Shown here piece after piece: positions 31,346 through 42,334 of a stretch of DNA of 64,000 nt. How positions within the stretch are numbered: position 1 is the stretch's first letter; the number at the start of each line of letters is the position of its first letter. The stretch lies in NCBI GenBank assembly GCA_036924085.1, contig JAVGWX010000008.1, positions 50,017,019-50,081,018 of the forward strand. The letters are read 5' to 3'. The notes below the pieces were generated by a model. It made no database searches. It was not told the origin of the DNA and saw nothing but the letters and a program-made list of their open reading frames with translations. The position numbers and the translations under genes were made by a program. Source of the DNA: Ariolimax columbianus (lineage: Eukaryota; Mollusca; Gastropoda; Stylommatophora; Arionidae).

Positions 31346-31734
31346 AGATTAGTAGAAATTCTGTTGAAATTTGGCATTCTACGTACTGAGACAATTTGCC
31401 GGCCGCTTAAAAGCCCACAGGCTGCTATGCAACCATTCACTTATTCATTTGACATAGGAGCTAAGGCTGAGTTCTTAGATATTTTACATTTGCACTTCTC
31501 TTGAAAGTATCTTAATGTTTACACATTCTGTGCTTCATAAATAAATGTATTGTAACAATGTAGTGGCACTTTGCATAGAATGTGTAATCGGATGGGTCAA
31601 CATGACTTAATCCTTCTCGTAGGTGGATATGTAGTCCGTTAAGCTAACAAGCGCCCATCCACAAACACGATGTATAGACGAGTCCTAGGTTTCATGCAAA
31701 AATTATGATTTATTTTTGATTTGACCTAATCAGG
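31346..31734. other. Intron, no feature recognised
   Basis: No repeat copy found elsewhere in the window. Confidence 0.45.
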
Positions 31735-32044
31735 TGATGTGTGGATGGTCACGTGGGTGGGACCATGATGGAAATTGTCATATCCCATCCTTGATGTCCA
31801 TGACCTGCATTAAGAGCTGGTGGGTGAGGATGTCCTCTGCAAGGCGGGCCACATATCCAAATGAGGTCAAACAGCGACGGTTTAGCATAGTGAATGGGCA
31901 TTTGAGTCGTGTCTGTCGAGTGAATTCATAATTTATGACCCAATCATACCAGTGGATTGCATGAATGCACATCTGGCTGTGCATGTGGAAGGTTTTAATG
32001 CGAGGCTCTTCTGATAAGTCTGCTGAATATAATCTGAATCCCAT
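31735..32044 (-). pseudogene. LINE C-terminal fragment
   Basis: Minus strand: RIKTFHMHSQMCIHAIHWYD, LNRRCLTSFGYVARLAEDIL and THQLLMQVMD. It parallels 51372-51660, where the same GATGTCCATGACCT word occurs. Confidence 0.6.
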
Positions 32045-32049
32045 CAGGT

Positions 32050-32460
32050 GCTCAGGTCATGTGTGCCCTGATTGTGGCAGGGTGTGCTGCTCCAGGATTG
32101 GTCGTTACAGCCATCAGAGAACACATATTTCGCAGTAATATACTTTTTTTTGTTTTGTTTTTGCGTTTGCTTTATTTCTCTAATCCCCAAGGCAGTGTGT
32201 GTTGCACTGTGGTTTTTATTTTGCACCTGTCGGCCCAGTGCATCCGACCAGCATGCATTTTATGTAAGGGTCTGCTTTCTTCTGCATTTTCTAAGAATTT
32301 GCTTCCCCGGGGTAACAGCCGGTGCTGTGATGGAGATCGAACCCAACATCTTCTGGTTGTGAGCCGTGTCACTTAACCACTAGCCCACGCCGTCCCCTGC
32401 AGTAATAGTCTGATGCTGTCGCCATCTTCCCTTGCGATGGGCAACTATTATTACTATTAT
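32050..32460 (+). pseudogene. LINE 3' zinc-finger-like end, split by SINE
   Basis: Reads CSGHVCPDCGRVCCSRIGRY then SHQRTH before the SINE, and continues after it at 32408 (SDAVAIFPCDGQL). The CxxC...HxxxH layout is the C2H2-like terminus of a LINE family also seen at 38870-38968. Confidence 0.7.
32141..32398 (-). mobile_element. tRNA-derived SINE S1, 9-bp TSD
   Basis: Minus-strand copy; TSD GCAGTAATA at 32132-32140 and 32399-32407. The body is close to the copies at 8059 and 19858. Confidence 0.9.
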
Positions 32461-32755
32461 TTTGGATCCACTGGAAATTTAAGTTTTCGATGTTCTCCAC
32501 CAATTTTGTTTTTGGGTCATCTTCTTTGGCTTCACCAGCGATGCCCAGTGTATGACCTCCACTTCTCCGTGGGTTTCACACCAGCGCATGTCTAGTTACA
32601 TTATTAGGTTTCTACATCTTCATTTTCTCTCCTTAATCTCCATCTGTATTGGTTGTCATGTCCTTACAAGACTTTTGTTTGTTATTAAATCTGACTATTT
32701 AACATGAAGTATACAACAGAAACGCGTATTGGCAAAGATCTTAAATCTGCACATT
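32461..32755 (-). pseudogene. Possible LINE tail fragment
   Basis: Word-level similarity with 35205-35450 (TTATTAGGTTTCTA / TTGTTAGGTTCCTT, CTCCATCT). No coherent frame. Confidence 0.4.
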
Positions 32756-32905
32756 CTTCTTCTTCGTCCGTTCTCAATCTCCCGCTACAAAGCCCTGAAC
32801 TAGGCTTTGTAAGTAGCAGGATGTAGTCTGGTGAACGGAATGCGTTGTGTTGCTAGTTTACAGCGTGACTGCGATATTTTCACGTTTCAGTCTGACACAC
32901 CCATC
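32756..32905 (-). repeat. Family M repeat, 3' half (inverted)
   Basis: (CTT)n, then TCTCAATCTCCCGCTACAAA, TAGTCTGGTGAACGGAATGC and CTGCGATATTTTCAC. Confidence 0.8.
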
Positions 32906-33162
32906 TTCGACAGTAAACCTGCACATGATACTCTCAGTTCAGGGTGGTTTCATTGCAGTCCAGTATAAACAATTTTTTCCTTGTATCCATACAAAAAATA
33001 TTTTAGCTCCGTCTAAAAACATTTGGCGGAAAGCAATATTCTACAGCATGCAGCCAGCATTTAAAACTGTTCCATTTGATGTATCGCCCTTGGTGTTAGC
33101 TCATCAACTAGCTTCTGCCAGATATCGGTTGTTGTTGCCTTCTACAATAACAAAATTTATAT

Positions 33163-33180
33163 GGGGGGGGGGGGGGGGGG
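33163..33180 (+). repeat. Homopolymer G(18)
   Basis: Eighteen consecutive G on the plus strand in an AT-rich intron. It may be a real G-quadruplex-prone tract or a collapsed/expanded sequencing homopolymer. Confidence 0.9.
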
Positions 33181-33184
33181 TATA

Positions 33185-33690
33185 TTCTGAACTCCCTTAA
33201 CCCTTTGCACCAGTGACACTGATGCACCGATGTGTTTGTAAATACCCCACTTTTTGAGCCACCCATGAATTGGTATGATGGGGGAAATCATTATTCTAAG
33301 GTGTATTTTGAATGTACTGCTTAGATTTTGGCAATAATAATATGACATTTATACAGTACACACATTTTTTAAGGTAAACAAAATATGGCGGCATCCACGA
33401 ATTAGAAAATTGTGTCATGAATTTGGTGATTTTCATGATGAAAGTACATTTGATACAGGATGGTCTTCAATAAATATATTCCTCAAATTACTGGCATAAC
33501 AAGTAGAAACATTGGAAATGATCAGGTCAGTCAATTTGGGATAGAATAATGAAATTAGAGCACATAGTTTTGTCATGATAAATAGTTTTTCTAAGATGTC
33601 TACCTTGTGCGTATTTTCTCAGGAGCTCAGGGGAATGGGATTTTACGGGCAAGCGTGGCCAGGGTGCAAAAGGTTAAATGTTGACTTTTC
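33185..33690. other. Intron, no feature recognised
   Basis: Nothing recurrent. The fragment CCTTTGCACCAGTGACACTG may belong to a repeat not represented elsewhere. Confidence 0.45.
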
Positions 33691-33697
33691 ATTGCAG

Positions 33698-33774
33698 ATG
33701 ATCATTCTCGTGTCATTCTGGACCCTCTACCCAATGAGCCTCACTCAGATTATGTCAACGCCAACTTTATGGAT
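33698..33774 (+). CDS. RPTP exon: D1 HSRVIL and DYVNANF motifs
   Basis: A phase 1-0 exon of 77 bp; acceptor attgcag, donor gtaagt. It encodes DHSRVILDPLPNEPHSDYVN followed by ANFMD. The split codon with the preceding exon gives Tyr, making YDHSRVIL. DYVNANFMDGY corresponds to the conserved DYINASxIDGY core strand of PTP domains. The intron before it is 6.0 kb and contains the CR1-like LINE. Confidence 0.94.
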
Positions 33775-33779
33775 GTAAG

Positions 33780-34620
33780 TAATTAATTTTTATGTTTGGA
33801 AGTAAGACAGCTTTATGTTATCACCAGCTGTGACCTGATAATTTGTTATAATATTAATATTATAATATATTTGTTTTCGTAAACCATGTTATGTCTTGAA
33901 AACTGAGGTTTTTTTGGCCACATCAAGCTCCATGACAGACTGGAAAAAGCAGTTGGGGGGGTTTCCTACCAAGTAGCTGTGATGAGAGTGACGTTCCATC
34001 AAGGACATGCTACATGATGATGATATGTTTTCATCGACTGTCCATGTGTGCACAGTTTTATTTATATTCTGCGTTTTATCATATTGACCATATCTTATTT
34101 GGTCTACTCTTATTTTATAACTGCCATTTTTCATTACTGGCATACCGTAACTCACACATTTCTGTTCACTTCCTGGTAATGGCTACTGACTTAAACTGTT
34201 ATATACAAGTATATCTGTGTTACATCATGTCTTGTTTTTGGGTGTGATTTGTTAGTTGTTTTCATTTGTTCCTGAAAATGGCCTTGCGGCATAACATTGG
34301 TTTTGTTTTGTTTTTTGTTCTGGTGCTTTCATTGAGTCATTACTTATTTATATTTTTATCTACAAGGGCGAGTCAGTAAATAGGTCAAACATGGTTATTA
34401 AAAATAAACTAAATAAGATATGAACTTGAAAACCATTTTTGCACTGATATTGTCCCTTATTTGTCAACAAAATTTCCACCATCTTGATATACTTATCCCA
34501 TCACTTTATCAGTGCAAGGATAAGCCCATTCGGCTCATTTTGTGTTTGTCAGTCAGTTGTCTTGGTAACCACTGTGAGCACACTTTACGGAAATACAATT
34601 GATCATGCATTATGATGTAG
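33780..34620. other. Intron, no feature recognised
   Basis: AT-rich. Short open frames on both strands have no family resemblance. Confidence 0.5.
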
Positions 34621-34629
34621 GCTAGGGAA

Positions 34630-34975
34630 CTGAGACACTAGTCTAGTCAGGCACAACATACTGACCAGGACGTTGTGTTGGGGTTGGGTACAATGCACTG
34701 ACTAAAACTACAATCTCGCGTCCATGTAACGTTTCCTGGAAACAGGTTGTTTTCAAGGTAGCCTGGCTAACGAGATGTGGATCAATGTGATTTCCGTAGT
34801 AGTGAGCGCAACACAGATGAAAGCAAGCATAACACAACCGCTTGGAGGACCCAGGTCCACCTTCATTAGCATGCTCAGAATGTGAGGAAAGCTACTACAA
34901 CCCACCATGTCTTTTTCAGGGCTCAGAAAAGGTTAACTTACTCATTGTTCGCATTAAACAACAACAGCCATGCTT
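34630..34975 (-). repeat. Family A repeat (inverted)
   Basis: Near full-length minus-strand copy from CAGGCACAACATACTGACCA to CATTGTTCGCATTAAAC. It ends 60 bp before the 37-bp micro-exon. Confidence 0.82.
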
Positions 34976-35036
34976 TTGTGTGTGATATTAATGAACAGCA
35001 CTTGTATTCAGTATATTTCTTCTTATAATTTTTCAG

Positions 35037-35073
35037 GGGTATTCAAGACCAAAGACATACATTGCTTCACAAG
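35037..35073 (+). CDS. RPTP micro-exon: D1 YIASQG motif
   Basis: A 37-bp exon, phase 0-1. It encodes GYSRPKTYIASQ and the first base of a Gly codon that completes in the next exon (GP). YIASQGP is the conserved YIATQGP motif of PTPs. The donor is the weak gtattatc, but frame and motif leave little doubt. The acceptor is tttttcag. Confidence 0.9.
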
Positions 35074-35204
35074 GTATTATCATTAGCTGTATTTAATATG
35101 TTACTAAGTGAAATGATTTAAGGATCACACACTCTACTTAATTTTTCTAGGCCCGTTGGAACACAATAGGGTTGCAATAGTTTCTTTCGACCTATTGCTA
35201 TTTT

Positions 35205-35470
35205 TTGCCACATTCTTGAGCTCTCTCATGAGTCTCTAGCTGCTCTAACCTCATCTTCCATTGTTCTTTGTTCAGTCTCTGTTCTTTGCCAGTGTGGGTT
35301 CACTCCAGGGTATATCTGATTATATTGTTAGGTTCCTTTCTAAAAGTGTATCCAATCAATCTCCATCTTTTCTCTCCAATTTTATTGACTATGTTATTAT
35401 TATTTATTTTATTATTATTATTACATCTGACATGAAGTATACAATGGTGACATCTGTTGGGGAAGATCTG
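35205..35470 (-). pseudogene. Possible LINE tail fragment
   Basis: Resembles 32461-32755 in words and order, with an (ATT)n core near 35393-35423. Confidence 0.4.
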
Positions 35471-35579
35471 CAATCTGAATGGGGTACAGTTAGTTGAATG
35501 CCATATGTGCAGAGCCACATATATCAGGACGTATTGTATGCTAATGTTAAACATTCTGGTCTTATTTCATTGAAGGGAC

Positions 35580-35690
35580 GATGAGGCTAACGTCTGGTCA
35601 GGCAAAACACACTTATCAGACAATGTTAGCCAGGGTCAGGAGAAATATATTGACTAAGACCTTCACCTGACGGGACGATGAGGCTAATGT
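35580..35690 (-). repeat. Family A 3'-end fragment (inverted)
   Basis: Contains GTCTGGTCAGGCAAAACACA and GGGTCAGGAGAAATATATTG. The block GACGATGAGGCTAA occurs twice (35577 and 35674), bracketing it like a short duplication. Confidence 0.6.
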
Positions 35691-35767
35691 CGGTGCTGTG
35701 ATGGAGAGTGAACCCAGCACCTTCGGATTGTGAGCCATGTCACTTAACAACTAGCCCATGCCGTCCC
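35691..35767 (-). mobile_element. SINE S1 head fragment
   Basis: Only the tRNA-like head remains (complement of the A box, B box and CCGGTGCTGTGATGG). Confidence 0.8.
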
Positions 35768-35799
35768 CACATTCATTTCAGTAAATGTTTGAACATTAA

Positions 35800-36330
35800 T
35801 ACCTCTGCATGCCTGTAATGTAAAGATGAGTCTTGTCACCCCATTGCCCTGTAGTATCTTCTGTAGAAGACTTTCTTGTCTCATATTGTATCTCAGCCAC
35901 TCAATCTTCATTTCTATATCATTTCAAAATGTGTTTTTGTATATCTACCTCAGTGAGGATATTGTCATTTAATCTTCTGTCTGTCCAACTCATTCTTTCC
36001 ATTCTACGATAGTACCACATTTAAATACTTCCAAGCTTTTTTCATCCTTCTTTGTCAGAGTGAAAATTTCAGCCCCATATAGTGCAATTGACCATACATG
36101 AGTAGCAGTTAATATTTTCCTATGAAAGAAACTCTTTCCCTTGCCAAAACTCCAGCCTCCGCCACAGTCATACCCAGGCATTCCTGGATATTTTGATCTC
36201 ATCGTCTTTTTGGTCTACTCCTGCTTCTTTTGCCTTACACCATACCTTCCAGCACTGTTCTCTCAACAATGTTGAGTCTCTTGATGTGACCAAAGTATTT
36301 ACATTTTCTGGCCAAAATGGAATTGATAAA
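35800..36330 (-). pseudogene. Degenerate RTE-like LINE fragment
   Basis: Minus strand carries SIALYGAEIFTLTKKDEKSL and FHRKILTATHVWSIALYGAE-type sequence, the post-RT SxxLYGxExWT block, with frame breaks. Confidence 0.6.
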
Positions 36331-36354
36331 CGAGTTCTCTTCTACGTTCTGATC

Positions 36355-36400
36355 TAACACCTTTATAGTGGTTTAGAAGACTGCAAAGTCTGTTAGTATA
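36355..36400 (-). repeat. CR1-like LINE 3'-UTR relic
   Basis: TTTAGAAGACTGCAAAGTCT matches the 3' UTR of the CR1-like element (complement of AGACTCTGCAGGGTCTTCTA at 30788). It is the same piece as at 55230-55260. Confidence 0.6.
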
Positions 36401-36598
36401 TATAATTTATATTTTAAATTCTGAGAAATAGCTATAAATATATATATTGTACTTTCTATAAAAAATAATGGGGCAAAGTTTAAAAACATGTTCAAGTATG
36501 CCGGGAACACAAAACGTTTAAGAAATGCTTATTTAGAGATTCACATTACTGAAAAGCACACTTGTGACCAATACTGGCGAATTTTTATCTTATTGAAG

Positions 36599-36696
36599 GT
36601 CCTAATAAAGTGATGATACGAGACTTCTGGAGAATGGTCTGGCAGCAGAAAGTGTCCAAGCTTGTCATGCTGACAAATCTTATGGAGGCTTGCAAG
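36599..36696 (+). CDS. RPTP exon: D1 DFWRMVW motif
   Basis: A phase 1-0 exon of 98 bp with acceptor ttgaag (weak pyrimidine tract) and donor gtattt (weak). It encodes PNKVMIRDFWRMVWQQKVSK and LVMLTNLMEACK. DFWRMVW and the VMLTNL strand are hallmarks of the PTP fold. Two consecutive weak donors (here and the micro-exon) suggest possible skipping. Skipping both exons removes 135 bp (45 codons), which would keep frame but delete the domain core. Confidence 0.93.
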
Positions 36697-36837
36697 GTAT
36701 TTTCTCACTTGTTTGGTCTTTTTAGTGGAAGAAGAAACCAAGGCAGCTTGCGTCTCTTTGGTTGAGATCAGGAAGAAGAGATGGAGAGTGACCGTTGTGG
36801 CCATATTTTTCAAGGGGAAGTAGAAATAATGTCTCTT

Positions 36838-36955
36838 GGGTAAAGTCTAAGAAGATGGCCTAAATATGAGTTGGTGGAGATCGACTGTTACAGCCTTATG
36901 TTCAAAGAGGAACTAGAATGAATGCGTCAAGTCGAGTAGATCTGTTCCAAGATAA
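36838..36955 (+). pseudogene. LINE tail fragment
   Basis: GACTGTTACAGCCTTATGTT and GAATGCGTCAAGTCGAGTAG parallel 56640-56700 (GCAGCTTTATGTTCCAGG, GTATTAAGTCAAG). C-terminal LINE sequence without a clear frame. Confidence 0.5.
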
Positions 36956-37424
36956 TGCATAGTTTTATTTTCATGACTCTTTCGTGCTTACTAGATCAGA
37001 TCCCACTTCACTTAGTCACTCATCTTCTACCAATGTGGGAGTGTAGAGGACTTGTTTATACTTGCAATTAAGTATGCAGACAAACATATGGTTGACCTGC
37101 TGTGTCTTTGCATGTTGGGAAGGCCATCTCCTTTTGGCTTTTATATCGGCCATCAACATAGAAATTTCATTACCTTTACAAGTTGTGTCTGCACAGTGGC
37201 TAACAGCCTCCTCTTTTCAATCTTCAACTGGATTCTTTTACTTGCACAATGAGACCTCGGCGGACCCCTTCCCTGTATATCTAAAATCGCCAAGAGCTGA
37301 TCTCTCAAGGAAGCTGATTATTAACCTTTATCGCGCCCGAAGCTGTTATCTTTGCCCCCAAAAAACCTCAGTTTCCGCACCGGTGGCTGGCAATTTTGTT
37401 TGACGTTGATCAATGACGATATTA

Positions 37425-38040
37425 CCATATAAAACACAACCGGTACGCTATACAAAAATTCGGCTGATTTGATAGTACATAATCGTCACTACCACTACAC
37501 TTTAGCAATGACAGTGTAGATTGGCTTTGATAAATCAGAGTTTTGAAAGGATATCTTCTTCTTTTTCAATCAATGCAGCTTATTATTGGGAATGGTGAAG
37601 TAAATTGTTACAAATGGACTTTGTGGGGTAGTTCAGTTTAATTTGTTCATATATATGTAATAAATACGTTTTTAGTGTAAACTAACAGTTGTGCTGATAT
37701 TATAAACACAGTATCAATACTTTGTTGTGATTCCAATGAATTATATGAGGAGTGACGTTCTCCAATCACTAATTCTAATAGTTTGTGCTCTGTTTAAAAA
37801 AATGTTCATCTTCATCTTCTTCTATCTCAAAAACTAACACACACACAACAAAAACAATAACACCAACAAGTCCGTTATTAATTTATGTCTCTACATACAA
37901 TAAAATCATATCTATAGGCCAACCAATAAAATAGTGTCATGCTCTCAAAGTCAACAACCACAGTAAAATATGACATTCTGAAAATTAGTGCAGCTGTAGG
38001 GGAAATTATGTCAATTATTTAGTGCAGTCTGATGAAGTTA
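37425..38040. repeat. Family U repeat, copy 2 (unclassified)
   Basis: Second copy of the element at 17095-17770, same orientation, about 75-80% similar by eye. Confidence 0.75.
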
Positions 38041-38094
38041 AGAAATAAGAAGATGATGCCTGACAATACATGGACACGAAAAATGACGTTCTGA

Positions 38095-38300
38095 TAGTCC
38101 TACAACATTACACAGACATCATCAATGAGATGAGAGATGTCGTGAGTAAAGCCCTTGGCCCAATATGGTATTCCATCACTAAAGAACGAATTGGGTTTAT
38201 GCAGCATTTGGCTACCTGGCGTCAGACTCTTCCTATGCCTGATTAAGTTACCAGGATTACAGATCACAGGTAATGGCTCGGTGATTGCACAGGACGAAAA
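38095..38300 (+). repeat. LINE R-type 3' fragment
   Basis: Shares GGCCCAATATGGTA, GCATTTGGCTACCTGGC and ATGCCTGATTAAGTTACCAG with 59445-59545 and 62450-62545. Confidence 0.65.
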
Positions 38301-38585
38301 TGAAACAACATAGAACACTGTGCGGCCACTAAGCCATTACCTATATATGTTTTTATTGACTTTTGACATTCAGTGCCACTGCAGCTTCCATTCATTTATT
38401 TGATGAATGTTTTGGCATTGTTAGTTTCTTTGGTTTCCTTTGAAAACATTCTTGAAAGGCTGCAGTTGACCTATATTTCAATCCATGGAGCAAGATTATC
38501 ATGTTGAGCATTCATACAATTCTGTAAAAAGGCAGAGATATATGGATGGGACATGTAGTCCGCATGCTCGGTGAGCACATCCTCA
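38301..38585. other. Intron, no feature recognised
   Basis: Nothing recurrent identified. Confidence 0.45.
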
Positions 38586-38589
38586 AGCA

Positions 38590-38968
38590 GTTGTTTAACA
38601 ATGAGCTCAGAACAGGCAACCACTCATTGGGAGGACAGAAAAAAACGCTAAAGAGACTCCTTGAAAGTTTCTCTGAAAAGCTTTAACAGTGATGTCATCT
38701 CCTGGGAGCTGCTTGCACAGAAATGTTCCACCTAATGTGTTAGCATCACCAAAGGTACTCAGATCACAGAACAAAACTCCATCACGGAGGCTCATAGTAC
38801 ATGTGTTGCCCGAAAGAGCAGAACAGACGACGACTCCACAGCCGACTCCTCCCATAAGTGCTGCGAGTGCGGCAAAGTCTGCCTACCAGGATTGGGAATA
38901 ATAGCCATAGAAGAACACACCTCGCTGCACAAGTTTGATTCTGTTGGCATCTTTACTTGCGATGAGCA
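38590..38968 (+). pseudogene. LINE 3' end with zinc-finger-like tail
   Basis: Frames give LLESFSEKL, a W-E-L-L-A-type block near 38703, then KCCECGKVCLPGLGIIA and EEHTSLHKF. CxxC followed by H-x-x-x-x-H is a C2H2-like terminus found in some LINE proteins. Frame breaks are present. Confidence 0.7.
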
Positions 38969-39027
38969 ACTATTATGTTGTTTTGAATGCCCACAATGAG
39001 TAAGTTTACTCTTTTGTACGCCCTGAA
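38969..39027 (+). repeat. Family A repeat, 5' part (split by LINE)
   Basis: GAATGCCCACAATGAGTAAG through GTACGCCCTGAA. The repeat resumes at 41524. Confidence 0.9.
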
Positions 39028-41523
39028 TGAAGCCCATGGTGGAAAGCCTAAGCAAGGCAATAATGCAAGCCGCCACTGAAACCATCTCAAGAGGAGCTAG
39101 GAAAAACTATAAGCCTTACTGGAATGATGAGTTGCAGAAAGTGGAAGATGCAGTAACAAATGCTAGGAACATGGCAGAGCGAGAAAAATCCATGGAGGCA
39201 AACATCGCCCTCAAAGCCGCCACGGCGAAATACAAACACACTCTCAAGCAAACAGCAAGAGAAAGCTGGAAAAATAAAACGGAAAGCCTAAACCTGGACA
39301 AAGACGGGAACAAGCTATGGAAGCTAGTCAGGGCCATGAACGACGAAACCCCGTCAAATAAACAAATTACTATCAAGCAGGGCGAGAACTTGATCAAAGG
39401 TAAGAAAGCCGCAAACGCCTTTGTCGATCACTATGCCAGAGCAAACCACATCGAGCTCCCTGCAGATAAGCATACAGACATTAGCGAAGAGCTAAAGGGG
39501 CACGAAAACATGAATACGGCACCTGAAGAGCACATGATGGCCAAATTAACAATGCGCGAAATGGAAGAGGCTATGAGAACACTAAAGAAAAGGAAATCTC
39601 CCGGAAAAGACGGGATAACAAACGAAATGCTGATGGGGCTGGGCCAAACAGCGAAGAGGAAACTGCTATCGGTCCTGAACCAAAGCTGGAAAAGGGGAAT
39701 TGTACCACAGGCATGGAAAGACGCAATACTGGTACCAGTACCAAAAACAGGAAAGGACAAAACAGATCCAAATGGATACAGGCCCATAAGCCTACTGAGC
39801 TGTGTCGGCAAGCTGATGGAACGGATGATAAACACCAGACTGATGTGGCATCTGGAAGAAAAACGAATACTAATTCCACAGCAAGCCGGCTTTAGACAGC
39901 ACAGATCCACTGAGGACCAGGTCATCCTCATAGCCCAGGAGCTAGAAGATGCCTACCAGGCACAGAAACACACAGTAGCTGTTTGGGTGGATCTGGAAAA
40001 GGCATTTGACAAAGTCTGGAAAGATGGACTTAGAGTCAAGCTAAGAAGAAGTGATGTTTGTGGGAAGATGTACAAGTGGATCAACCACTACCTCAAACAA
40101 AGAACGGCCAGAGTCCAAGTACAAGGGCAGATGAGCAAAAAGGTGACACTCGAGCAGGGAGTACCCCAAGGGGGAGTACTGTCACCCACACTCTTCCTGG
40201 TATATATAAACGATATTACAGAGAATATACCAAGAAGAGTCTATAGCTCAATGCTTGCAGACGATCTGGCTATGTGGACCTCTGAAAAGAATCTCACCAT
40301 AGCAAGAAATCGGATGCAGCAGGCCCTAACATCGCTGGAAGAGTGGGCGAACTCATGGCTGGTCAAAATAAACGAGGAGAAAACCACATGCACAATATTC
40401 TCGCTTTCATTAAAACCCCAAAGTACCAAATTAAGTCTAAATGGCAAATTCCTGCAGCCAAACGACAACCCAACCTATCTGGGAGTCACATTTGATCGGC
40501 GCATGACATGGAAAAGTTAGATTGAGAGAAACCGAATGAAAGCCAGAGAAAGAATGGCAATCATAAGGAAACTTGCTGGCACAAGATGGGGAGCAGACGA
40601 AGGCATACTAAAGAAACTGTACACTGGAAGAGTGAGACCAGTTCTCGAGTATGGCATTGCGGCATGGACAACAGCAGCGAAGGCGAACTTCGATAAAGTT
40701 AGCAAACTTCAAAACCAAGCCATGAGAATTATAACAGGTGGCATGAAGTCAACGCCAATTGTAGAACTTGAAAAGATTACAAAACTGCAATCCATGACCG
40801 ATAGAAGAGACTGCAGAGCCCAGCTGCAGTCAGAGAAACTCCGAAGAGGGCAGCAGTGGAAGAAATGGTGACACACAGTGAAAATGAAAGCCATATAGTC
40901 CTGCTTACAGATGCTCTCGCCGTAGTCACAGCGCTAAAAAGCCAGAAAAATACTGAGCTTAATGACTTAAGAGCAGCACTCTGCAAACTGTGCCAGCAGT
41001 CCGCACCAAAAAGGGTAGTGGTACAGTGGGTCCCATCACACTGTAACATCCAAGGCAACGAGGAGGCAGACAGACTGGCAAAAAAAGGTGCAAGACTACC
41101 ACAAACAGATACTAGTATGACGTACGAAGAGTCAAAACGGCTTATCAAAGCCAGATACATGACCAAATGGGAAACCGAACATACTGGTTACACCAAAAAC
41201 GATGCCTATTACCAGTTGAACCGAAGAGAGCAGGTCGTCGTCTTCAGACTTCGCACTGGCCACAATAGACTGAGGTACCACCTATTCAACAAATTGAAGA
41301 TAGGGTGTACCGACGAATGCCCGTGCGGTACTGGTAAAATGACCGCTGAACATCTGCTGCAGAACTGCCCGACATACGAGGATCAGAGAGAGCAGATGTG
41401 GCCATCACCAGTAGAACTGCAAGACAAGCTCTATGGCAGTGGCGACAGCCTCAGGATGACCGCCGCTTTTTTCGAAAAAATAATGGTTACTGTCTGACTG
41501 CGTACGCAGAAGAAGAAGAAGAA
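39028..41523 (+). mobile_element. RNaseH LINE, 5'-truncated, TSD-flanked
   Basis: TSD GTACGCCCTGAA at 39016-39027 and 41524-41535; (GAA)n tail. The first frame (39027-40520) covers a pre-RT region, then RT: SPGKDGITNEML, VPVPKTGKDKTDPNGYRPIS, AGFRQHRSTEDQ, VWVDLEKAFDKVW, GVPQGGVLSP and LADDLAMW. A TAG at 40518 replaces the Gln codon present in the sister copy (WKSQIER). At about 40847 an internal deletion joins SEKLRR to the middle of RNase H (AVEEMV), removing the region that holds the first RNase H Asp. C-terminal RNase H and the CCHC knuckle remain to 41497. Non-functional. Confidence 0.95.
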
Positions 41524-41815
41524 GTACGCCCTGAAAAGGACATTGACGGGTTTCCTCGCATACCGAGCGTGCTGATGAAGGTGGACCGTCAACCTCCAGG
41601 CGGTTGTGCTATGCTTGGCTTCATCTGTGTGTCGCTCACTACTATGGGATCACGTTGATCCCTCACCTCATTAGCCAGGCTGCAATGAAAACAGCTCGTT
41701 TTCAGGGAAGGATACTAAGAAGCCAAGGTGAGGGTCTTTGTCAGTATATTTTGCCTTACCGAAACATGTCTGATCAGTATATTTTACCTGTCAGGACATT
41801 AGTTTTCCTCCCCAA
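41524..41815 (+). repeat. Family A repeat, 3' part
   Basis: Continuation of the repeat at 38969-39027 after the LINE. It runs to CCTGTCAGGACATTAGTTTT, 40 bp before an RPTP exon. Confidence 0.9.
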
Positions 41816-41855
41816 GCAACTATTATAATTATTATTAATCATTCTTTAATTTCAG

Positions 41856-41975
41856 AAAAAGTGTGAGCAGTATTGGCCAGATGAGGGTAGTCAGAAGTAT
41901 GGCGATTTGACAGTTCTGTTAGTGAACACAACCAAATATACAGATTTCATTATCAGGACTTTTGAGCTGATGAAG
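41856..41975 (+). CDS. RPTP exon: D1 KCEQYWP motif
   Basis: A phase 0-0 exon of 120 bp; acceptor atttcag, donor gtaatg. It encodes KKCEQYWPDEGSQKYGDLTV and LLVNTTKYTDFIIRTFELMK. The CxxYWP segment and the following beta strands match the middle of PTP D1. It follows, by only 40 bp, the (ATT)-rich end of a family A repeat. Confidence 0.94.
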
Positions 41976-42103
41976 GTAATGCATCATTTTATTATCTTTC
42001 AGCGTTACCTCTGAATAATTGTAATTTGGTGATTTTTTTCAAATGTTTTACCTTTACCTTTACTTAGTTACAATTAGAAAATACATCAGCCGAAAACTGT
42101 TTT

Positions 42104-42245
42104 GTCGGACCGAAAGGTGCAAATATCGCAGTCAAGCTGTAAACTAGTGATACAATGCATTCCGTTCTCTGGACTACATCCTGCTACTTGCAAAGCCCAG
42201 CTCAGTGCTTAGTAGCGGGAGACTGAGAACGAATGAAGAAGAAGA
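42104..42245 (+). repeat. Family M repeat, 3' half
   Basis: TCGCAGTCAAGCTGTAAACT to TAGTAGCGGGAGACTGAGAA, then (GAA)n. Confidence 0.85.
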
Positions 42246-42334
42246 AGATACATTTTATATTTCTCCTAGCAGTGAGCATGTGCCAGAACATTTATGTTCT
42301 TTTACAATTGTTGTTTCTGCAGCACTTTGGTTTT

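Noticed and set aside
36541..36813. A 90-codon minus-strand frame
   Set aside because: It overlaps the antisense of the DFWRMVW exon, whose plus-strand motif, phases and splice sites are convincing.
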